64,000 bases of DNA from Limnanthes douglasii subsp. nivea. Its lineage: Eukaryota; Streptophyta; Magnoliopsida; Brassicales; Limnanthaceae. Each line of letters starts with the position of its first letter. Position 1 is the stretch's first letter. The stretch spans positions 245,270,925 to 245,334,924 of the forward strand of contig JAUPFV010000001.1 in NCBI GenBank assembly GCA_036936605.1, given 5' to 3'. The notes beneath the pieces were generated by a model, which saw nothing but the letters and a program-made list of their open reading frames with translations, was not told the origin of the DNA and made no database searches. The translations under genes and the position numbers were made by a program. Below are positions 57,243-64,000 of the stretch, piece after piece.

Positions 57243-57854
57243 TTAAGATGTAAAGATGTGCTTTTTTTCCTCTCTGATGGTGCGGGGAGGTTTTTTACTG
57301 AGGCATCTAAGAACAAGTTTTTGATTTTTTTCAAAATAAATTATTTATTTCGCCAATGTGTGTCTGAGTTTTATCTTCATAACCAGCGAATATGTCAATG
57401 ACCATGCTATTTTTGGTTATGCAACGGACCATACTAAGTCCAGATTAAGTGTCTATAAACACAAACATGCTAATTGGCCACGCCTACGGGCTACGTAATG
57501 ACCATACCGTGTCTATAATTTGTATTGGGTATATTGGCGAACTAGTCAAAGACCAAGTCTGAATAAACTACGCAATAGGGTCCATCAGACCTCGCCGTGA
57601 AAATGCTATCATGGCATAGGTTGTCTAAGCTACGCAATGAGCCATACTGAGCTCAGGGTTATAAGGATCTCCAGAAAAGATCAGCACACACATAGTCTAC
57701 ATTTGACATTATACACTTGCAGTAGTAGTTAAGGTCAATCATGCATCAATTCAAAATAAAATAATCCAAGTATTGTGAACAGTATGACAAGTTTAACGCA
57801 AAAAACAAAGTAAATAGTTCAGCAAGACAAACATATATTATTTAAAGTTACTAG
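57243..57854. repeat. Degenerate 64-77-bp tandem repeats between pol and the antisense gene (element C)
   Basis: CTACGCAATGACCATAC-like cores occur at about 57389, 57418, 57491, 57568 and 57632 (spacing after the second: 73, 77 and 64 bp). No coding. Element A has a 64-bp repeat in the same place. Confidence 0.6.
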
Positions 57855-60166
57855 GTGGTAGTTTGGACGGATTCACATAAGAGTTGGTTTTTGTGTTATT
57901 TTCTAGGGAAATATTGGTGCTCGGGGCTGCAGACTTTACAAGGTGGGCAAGGGATCCTAAGTTCCTTGTTTAACCTGCTTACCTCAATAGTCAGAGCCGC
58001 AATTCGATCTGCTTGTTCTTCTACCCAACTCGTCTAGTTGCTGGTCTGGTCCAGCAAATTTGCATTTTCAGTTTGCAACTCATGGTTCCTCTTTTTCAAG
58101 CTTTCATTTTGGCTCACCACTAGGTTATGACTTTCAGAAAGAGTTGTCAGCCTCTGATCACTGCGTGTGACAGACTCTTGCTCGGAGGCAACTACACTCT
58201 CTATATGGGCTTTTACATTTAAAGCTTCATGTTTGACAGTCTTGGCAGAAGCATAAGCGTGCCTCAGGCGAATGACCTCAGCGGTGCTGTGCTTAGCTGA
58301 ACCAAAGAACATGGCTTCAGGCTTTCACTTCTCCATGGCAGTTATATCAGCAGGAGACATGTTTCGATAACTCAGAATAAATGAGATATGATGCATCTGA
58401 ACACAAACAGGGGAGACAGATGTAATTTTTTTGAGTTTAAAAATTAATTTATATCTATATTAGTGGTTATTACCTCGATTGATAGCTCGGTTTTCCTCTG
58501 CAAGATCTCTTCGTTTGATATTTTGTCATAGTACGACAGATCTAGGATCCTGCATAGTTGATCAAACATATAGGAAGAAGGGCGTATAACTTGCACTTTT
58601 GAGCGCTGCCCTGTAGGTGCTATTTGCTGGCTGGACTCAGGTGCTTTGTTGCCAGGATTGTTTTGTTCAGTGGTCTCCATTAACGGTGCTCGTCGATCCA
58701 TAGATGAGCTTAACACTAGTTGTTGAGCTTGCTCTGCATGAATGAGAGGTGCTAGTGGCTCTTTCTGAGCATTGTTGTCATTATCTTCTCCAGCATCCAC
58801 TAGGTCAATTATCTCCTTAGCAGCATGAGGATTTTGTCCTTCACCAACTCCCCTTGTTGATGGATTAGGAGGATCTACTCCTTCGTTGGAAGTAGCTTGA
58901 GTATCATCATCTTCCTCATCACTCAACTGCAATCTCCTGGTATTTAGGGGGGATGGCATCCATAATTACTTTATGTTTTTTGTTCCTCCTTATGTCAAGA
59001 GCAAGATAGTCTCATCATCTTCATCCTCTCTATCTGCTCTAACTTTGTTGGGTTGAGCGGTGACGAGCACTGGTGGTGCTTCTTTTTCATTCTGCTCGAT
59101 AGTTTTCCCTTTATTTTTGGTAGCATCATTTCCTTGGTCAGTTGAGAGAGCGGCAGCAGAGGATGAGTCCCCAGCTTCACCTGCCTTGCGGGTTACTTGA
59201 GGTACTGATAGTAAAATGACATGACTTTTTTTCTCGCGAAGTTTATGTGCCAAGAGTGACCTAAGACGGCCCATCGTAGCTTCCCCACCATCTGCCATTG
59301 TTACTTCTCCTTCTTTTATGATGTTAAGCTCAGAGATTGGCCACAGTACTGACTTCAAATAATTGTATCGTGTGAACAATTGTTTGGATCGCTTTGCCAC
59401 GCTTCAAAGGCTAAGCTGCTAACTCTGATCAGAGAATTCACGTAGTTCGGTGGTCTCCCCTCTTTCCACCAGTTCTGATTGGAAATTTCACCTAAAGTAA
59501 AATAAACATAACTTTATCAAAGACTTCGTACACATTTGTATCTCTCATAATTTGCTGGTACATATAGTTCTTCCTCCATTTTCTTTCTAATTGAAGATTT
59601 AAGATACGGGTGTTATGTTCCCAATTACCCGACACGAAGACAAATGAGTTCTTCCAATTCCTATCAGAGGACGGAAGTTTGAAAATTTTCTTAATCCTTT
59701 TAAAATGGGTATAGAAGAAAGAGTTTTTGACTAATTTTGTTACATCAGAACCAGAAAGGAGGTGTGCTAAGAATATTTCGGTGTTTAACATGCGTGATCT
59801 AAGGACTATGCTAAGTAACAACCTCCAACCGTCTGCAGACATCTGTGTAGGGCAGATGCCAAGCACACTGAAATAATCGCGAATGAGCTCGGGGAGTGGT
59901 AACCTAAGACCTTAGTCGAATAAAGTAGTAAAAATATAGATTTCTGTTTCTTGTGTACGATAGAGGTGTTCACCTAGACCAGGGGCTCTAATGGTTATAT
60001 TATCAGTGAGATTACATCTTTCCATAAGAACGGAGATTCCAGCATCATCTAGGTTAGTGTATCTATGAGCTATCTGAGAAAATTAGTTTTCTAAATCGAC
60101 GCCGTCTTCATATAAAGGTTCCACAATTTTGTTGGTTTTACTTGTCACTGCCTTTTTAGGTACCAT
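57855..60166 (-). pseudogene. Antisense gene of Gypsy element C (PF04195-like domain, coiled coil), broken
   Basis: Minus strand, ATG at 60166-60164 (MVPKKAVTSKTNKIVEPLYE). A frame change leads to LFD.GLRLPLPELIRDYFSV and LGICPTQMSADGWRLLLSIV (about 59940-59800), the start of the PF04195-like domain, continuing with FLAHLLSGSDVTKLVKNSFF and FVFVSGNWEHNTRI. A T-rich acceptor (ACTTTAG, about 59500-59492) opens a second exon with LFTRYNYLKSVLWPISELNI. A charged, Asp/Glu-rich middle (59400-58444) has the open frames KGKTIEQNEKEAPPVL and RRLQLSDEEDDDTQATSN. The C-terminus is a coiled coil (58312-58034, RLRHAYASAKTVKHEALN, ESLKKRNHELQTENANLLDQ). It has the best-preserved sequence of the four copies. 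Confidence 0.75.
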
Positions 60167-60656
60167 GGTTTTTCTACAGACTGCAATTAGGTAAGGACAT
60201 GCATCCGAATGATTATGGTGGTAAGGGTAAGAGATTTGATTTTAAATCGTCTACTGATGAAAGTATGAAACCCTAAGTCTAGGGTCCTCTCCAGCATTCA
60301 AGAAAAATTAGTTATCAAATAGAAAGAATGTTACTTGAGTAGTGGCGAGAAAGATGGCAGGAAGCACTTTGGTTGAAGATGGAAGAAATTTTTTTTAGTC
60401 GCAATGAAGCAGAAGGTTATGAAATTTGCGAGTTTTTGCAAAAAGATGCAGTAAGTGTTTAACTGATTAAACACTTTCTATGAACATGTGTGAATCGTGA
60501 TGTCACTAATTGTTTGAAAAGCTGTGCCAATGAAACTAAATCGCCAAAAGGTATTTCCAAGAAACGGCGATGTCAGAAATCGTCACTTAAATCAACGACA
60601 CGTAAATACTTTAATTATCTTTTAATTTAATGGCTTATTAATGTTAATAAACCTCC

Positions 60657-60672
60657 AAACTAGGGGGAGCCC
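60657..60672 (+). promoter_or_regulatory. Polypurine tract of Gypsy element C
   Basis: AACTAGGGGGAGCC lies flush with the start of the 3' LTR. Confidence 0.75.
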
Positions 60673-60865
60673 TGATAAGGGAGGGGTATTCCCCAAATAC
60701 GAGCAAGCACGAGCAGAATGCACTGAGAGATCGGATTATGATAAGCAACAAAGAAAAGAACGAGTTCAACGGCGTTGACGAGCTCAAAATCAGATCAAAA
60801 CCAAAGGTAAATACACCGATGATGAACTCAAAGGGATATACAGCTCGTCAACGGAATGAGCTCAA

Positions 60866-60899
<34 letters not shown>

Positions 60900-61376
60900 T
60901 TGCAGAGCTCATGATTGGGATGAGGTCGAAGACATTAGGAAAAGAGTTGATCGACTAGACAAGGAGTGTTATGAAATGAAAAGACTTAAATGGAATAAGT
61001 TGAGCACGTTGTTAGTGAGCTCGAGCTCTGGAAATCAGAATAGACCTGATTTCGTTTAAAGGAGTAGCTCAGCTCGGATTGAAGTATAGATTGTACTCAG
61101 CGTCTTTATTTGTAATGTAAACAAACATTTTGATCCATGAGTCAAACCGTGTTAATTATTCCACAATTATAGGGATAATGGTTGTGATAGTTGTTTGTTC
61201 CACAATTATAGGGATAATGATATTAGTGGGATAGTGGCGCTAAAAGCGTAACCAAATGTAACTACCGGTTTAATTTGTGTACTATAAATAGGGAAAACCT
61301 ATTGATGAATAAAGTGATATCTTTCTTGACTAAAAACTGTAGACTTACTGTGGCAGAACTTGTTAGTTCCTTAACA
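60673..61376 (+). repeat. 3' LTR of Gypsy element C
   Basis: Partner of 50966-51650. Contains a (TA)n block near 60868-60898 where the 5' LTR has only a few TA units, which explains most of the length difference. Confidence 0.95.
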
Positions 61377-61381
61377 GTATC
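61377..61381. repeat. Target-site duplication (GTATC), right copy of Gypsy element C
   Basis: Exact match to 50961-50965. Confidence 0.95.
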
Positions 61382-61675
61382 AAAGATGGTTATAAGGAAT
61401 GGTTGGTTTTACGATATTTCAGTGCAATCTTAAATACTCAATAACAGATTTCTTTTTCAAGACTGTGTCTAAAAAGTATCGATGATTTCAACAATACTTT
61501 ATTAGAGTGTCACTTAGAAGACGCAATCGGCATGGGTTCCACGTTCACTTGGTCTAATAACAAGAAGTGGAAACGGCTGGATAAAGTTCTTTTCAACCCT
61601 CATTAGATGACCTACTTTAATAACACAGAGGTTAATCAATAGCTATGACATGTTCTGCCATTCTACATTTAGTAT
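61382..61675 (+). pseudogene. LINE ORF2 endonuclease, C-terminal part
   Basis: Plus strand. After broken sequence, IDDFNNTLLECHLEDAIGMG then STFTWSNNKKWKRLDKVLFN (about 61481-61602) match the 'DFN......D..L.DL...G..FTW.N......+LDRVL' region of L1 endonucleases. The catalytic 'GDFN' is VSMISTILY-like here (GD lost). The frame continues across the MITE at 61686. Confidence 0.7.
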
Positions 61676-61685
61676 TTCTATCTCA
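61676..61685. repeat. 10-bp target-site duplication (TTCTATCTCA), left copy
   Basis: Exact match to 62095-62104, flush with the element's GGCTTTGAA end. Confidence 0.8.
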
Positions 61686-62094
61686 GGCTTTGAAAAATAA
61701 ATCTTACATGGACTACTGAATTTAGTGAGAGATAGTCCATGAACTTTCAATAGTCCGTTGGTAGTCCCTGAACTATCCATTTTGGTGACATATAGTCCAT
61801 GGAATTTCAAAAGTCCACTGATAGTCCATTGACTACCCATTTTGGATAAAGTTAGTCTATTGCGCATGATTATTAAGAGGACTAAGTTTATCAAAAATAG
61901 AAATTCAAGTGACTAACTTTATCGAAAATGAATACTTGAGAGACTATTTGTCACAAAAATTGATAATCAACACATGGACGTGGACTAACTTTATCCAAAC
62001 TGGATAGTCCATGGACTACCAACTGATTTTTGAAAGTCCAGGGACTATCTGTCACTAAATTCGATAGTCCACGGACGAGTTACTATTCAAAGCC
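61686..62094. mobile_element. Mutator-like MITE, 409 bp, long terminal inverted repeats
   Basis: Left end GGCTTTGAAAAATAAATC, right end inverted GGCTTTGAATAGTAACTC; the arms stay similar for well over 100 bases (GAATTTAGTGA.AGATAGTCC, CAGTTGGTAGTCC.TG.ACT). Exact 10-bp duplication TTCTATCTCA fits the 9-10 bp of Mutator-type elements. No coding potential of its own. It lies in the LINE ORF2; removing it restores the LINE frame order (FSISI then SSGQDKVKN). Confidence 0.8.
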
Positions 62095-62104
62095 TTCTAT
62101 CTCA
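62095..62104. repeat. 10-bp target-site duplication (TTCTATCTCA), right copy
   Basis: Exact match to 61676-61685. Confidence 0.8.
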
Positions 62105-62826
62105 TCTGGCCAAGATAAAGTCAAAAACAATTTCAATTCTCTCAACATGTGGATAATGCACAATGACTTCCTAAATATGACGGAACTCAACTCGTAGAGT
62201 AAATGATAGGGCCTCCCATTCAGATTTTGGAATAAACTAAAACTGTTGAAAAGTAAGCTCAAATGTTGGAACAATAAAGCTTTTGGTAATATGTTTGATG
62301 TTTAAAGCAACCCGAATATGAAGTCAAATTTAGATAAATATGTTTGGAGAACACTACGAATTCAGAAAGAGAAAGTTCTCCATAAAAAATTTCAAGCAAT
62401 TCACTTACAATTGTTAACTAGAGAAGAGGCTTATTGAAAGACAAAGAATTACACAAATTTATAAAAACAATATAGACAAGAACCCTGCTATTTTTTCACA
62501 ATTTTGTTAAAAAAAAACATAGTCAGTGAAATTTTAAGTGATACCTCTGAGATAAATGAACAAGCAACTCTTGAAGTAAGTTATGTAGTAATTTAAACTA
62601 TCACAACAGCATTTGTTCCATGGCGTTACCAAAGTCATTTAGATTTCCACCTATTTTCCCTACTAATTCGTTCATCCTCGTTCCAGATCAACTGGGATCC
62701 CTATTTGATAAAAAAATTAAATCTATCACATATTCGGGTAATGATTCCGGGCAAAATAAAACTTTACCCCAAAAGCATACATACAACATTCTTTTTTTAT
62801 CAATAAAAATACAATTACAAGTTTGA
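62105..62826 (+). pseudogene. LINE ORF2, region before the RT core (decayed, truncated)
   Basis: Plus strand. SSGQDKVKNNFNSLNMWIMH, then FWNKLKLLKSKLKCWNNKAF and GNMFDV, then LDKYVWRTLRIQKEKVLHKK, follow the L1 ORF2 pattern between endonuclease and RT ('F...W..H..F', 'KL..LK..LK.WN...FGN'). A final trace at about 62690-62760 (DQLGSLFDKKIKSITYSGND) may be the start of the RT ('EIK.ALFSI.NDK'), after which the LINE stops. The RT core is absent. Confidence 0.6.
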
Positions 62827-63018
62827 CTTACAAGCTTGAACTAAGTGAGTAATCTATAAGTATATAATCTACGTAAACTAAGCGATAAATACATATTTAC
62901 TGACCAAATACTTTTTTTAAGAAACAAACAGAAAAAACCAAAATAAAAACCAACCCTTCTTCAAGTTCCTCCTTTTCCTATACAACTTCTTACGTCAATC
63001 TTTTTTTTTTTCTCATTA
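62827..63018 (-). other. 3' untranslated region of the WRKY gene (limits unknown)
   Basis: Between the LINE remnant and the stop codon at 63019. T-rich on the plus strand; possible polyadenylation signals read on the minus strand (AATAAA-like, for example GTTTTTATTTTG at about 62940 as reverse) are not decisive. Confidence 0.4.
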
Positions 63019-63810
63019 TTAGTGTCCTTGCTGATGATTAGCTGAAGAAGATGATGGTGATTTATTGACCAAACTCAATGCACACACATTGTTTTTTGTC
63101 GACAACTCACTAGTATCAGTACCCACACCGTTACCAAATGCATTATTCCAATTTAATCTTTCACTACGATCTCCACCTTTCATAATTGATGTAAGTGCAG
63201 CAGCTAAAGCCGACCGGAAAATGGGATCCGCGGTGATTGCATTTGTCGCGGCAGCAATAGCATTGGCTGAGAAAGGTTGTTGGACGGGCATAGGATTAAA
63301 TATTGTATTATTTTTTGGAGCGAAAGCTTGGTATGTCTGATTTTTCATCATATTGGTATTGGTATTGTTTGTGTAACTAGTAGCACTAAAAAGGTTATTA
63401 TGATTTCCCCACGAGACTGTATTCGTGTTTGTTTCGGATGACGTGTTACCAAAACTAAGGCTCGTGGTAGAGTGATATTTTGCAGGTTGGAGAAACGAAT
63501 TTGGCTTCGAGGAGAATGTTGATGGAGTCGTGAGGTCAATTGTGATTGTAGGGTGTGATGCTGAAGATGACGAGAATGAGTAGTTTGGGATATTGAAAGG
63601 ACTCGGTTTTATTGAGTTGTCCGCTAGATAGAAGTTTTGGCCATGAGCTGTGGCTCGTGAAGTTGAAGATGATAATGATCCGGATAGAAGCATGGAGGCG
63701 GCTGCAGATGTAGTTGAAGCCATCGCGGTGGCTGATAATGGAAGTGGGTGATTGTGTGCTCCTTCGTATGTAGTGATTAAAACCGACATGTCTTCCGCGC
63801 ATCTTTGAAC
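63019..63810 (-). CDS. WRKY transcription factor, group IIb-like, last exon (gene continues past the window)
   Basis: Minus strand; a 3' splice site TTTCAG precedes GTTCAAAGATGC (coding VQRCAEDM). This is the V-type intron position of group II a/b WRKY genes, where the intron cuts the WRKY domain before VQR. The exon encodes [20 protein letters not shown] then [20 protein letters not shown]: the zinc-finger HxH ligands (HNH) are present, and the [18 protein letters not shown] block is a group IIb signature. Further on, [10 protein letters not shown] and [20 protein letters not shown] are typical C-terminal motifs of WRKY72/61-like and related IIb members. The protein ends GH at a TAA (63019). 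The open frame upstream to 63846 (MSKTHVQ...) is intron. The WRKYGQK core and two Cys ligands must be on an exon beyond 64000. It would bind W-box DNA in the nucleus. Unlike the rest of the window, it has no breaks. Confidence 0.92.
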   Translation of the reverse strand, partial: VQRCAEDMSVLITTYEGAHNHPLPLSATAMASTTSAAASMLLSGSLSSSTSRATAHGQNFYLADNSIKPSPFNIPNYSFSSSSASHPTITIDLTTPSTFSSKPNSFLQPAKYHSTTSLSFGNTSSETNTNTVSWGNHNNLFSATSYTNNTNTNMMKNQTYQAFAPKNNTIFNPMPVQQPFSANAIAAATNAITADPIFRSALAAALTSIMKGGDRSERLNWNNAFGNGVGTDTSELSTKNNVCALSLVNKSPSSSSANHQQGH

Positions 63811-64000
63811 CTGAAATTCCAAAATTTGTACATGTGTTTTAGACACTGAAATACTATGTGCTAGACTTATATCTTGTGCTGCTAGTACTCTAAATTAAGA
63901 GACCAAGACATGAACTTTAGCAGGAACAGTGTGAAACTTGCTCATATTAGGTTTGAATATAGGCAGTCAGTTAAATTAAGAAAAAAAAACACTCAGCAGG
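63811..64000 (-). other. Last intron of the WRKY gene (part)
   Basis: AT-rich, ends in a CAG acceptor at 63813-63811 and runs out of the window. Confidence 0.75.

Larger units (their letters stand above)
50966..61376 (+). mobile_element. Ty3/Gypsy LTR retrotransposon C, structurally complete, coding broken
   Basis: 10.4 kb, flanked by an exact 5-bp duplication GTATC, with LTRs of 685 and 704 bp beginning TGATAAGG and ending TTAACA. Inside, plus strand: primer-binding site, gag, protease, RT, RNase H, integrase; then, on the minus strand, the antisense gene; then a purine tract AAACTAGGGGGAGCC. The LTRs look about nine-tenths identical by eye apart from a (TA)n expansion in the right copy, so this insertion is fairly old but younger than the LINE it interrupts. 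Most coding segments keep long open pieces but none is whole. Confidence 0.95.

Noticed and set aside
63019..63846. Reading the WRKY open frame as a gene starting at MSKTHVQ (63846)
   Set aside because: The first 12 residues come from intron sequence; the splice acceptor just before GTTCAAAGATGC and the WRKY-family intron position explain the true start of the exon.

Overview
This is eukaryotic nuclear DNA from a flowering plant. The evidence is AT-rich sequence, plant-type Ty3/Gypsy, Ty1/Copia, L1, hAT, SINE and TRIM elements, pieces of plastid and apparently mitochondrial DNA, and the last exon of a group IIb WRKY transcription factor gene on the right edge (minus strand). No bacterial-style operons, CRISPR arrays or rRNA genes are visible. 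Apart from the WRKY exon and a possible terminal exon at the far left, almost everything recognisable is a mobile element in some stage of decay, so most coding calls are pseudogene segments.

Layout. 0.9-13.2 kb: a minus-strand hAT transposase pseudogene is split by a complete-structure Gypsy element (element A, 2072-12329, minus strand, GATAT target duplication). 13.2-18 kb: AT-rich spacer, an unidentified coding-like stretch, an LTR-less RNase H-like remnant and a 213-bp hAT-type MITE with an 8-bp duplication. 18.5-27.1 kb: truncated Gypsy elements of the same broad type (B, D', D). 29.6-44.6 kb: a series of Copia elements (one plus, at least two and probably three minus) with decayed gag, integrase and RT/RNase H. 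44.8-46.35 kb: organelle-derived DNA including a ycf2 piece joined to a trnP(UGG) 3' end. 46.84-47.04 kb: a tRNA-derived SINE. 48.3-62.8 kb: one L1-type LINE (ORF1 then ORF2) cut by three insertions: a TRIM-like element (49155-50201), a 10.4-kb Gypsy element C (50966-61376, plus strand, GTATC duplication) and a 409-bp Mutator-like MITE (61686-62094, 10-bp duplication). 63.0-64 kb: the WRKY 3' exon and part of its last intron.

How the parts relate. The most notable shared theme is a second gene carried antisense to, and downstream of, pol in every Gypsy copy that keeps its 3' half (A, B, C, and D/D'). It has an N-terminal domain resembling the plant 'putative gypsy type transposon' family (PF04195), an apparent short intron, a low-complexity middle and a coiled-coil, acidic C-terminus. 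Between pol and this antisense gene, A and C carry short tandem repeats. This resembles the antisense ORF known in Tat-type Gypsy lineages; its function is unknown. The nesting gives an order of events: LINE and hAT first, then Gypsy, TRIM and MITE insertions. All similarity statements were made by eye from the sequence and provided translations; no database search was possible.
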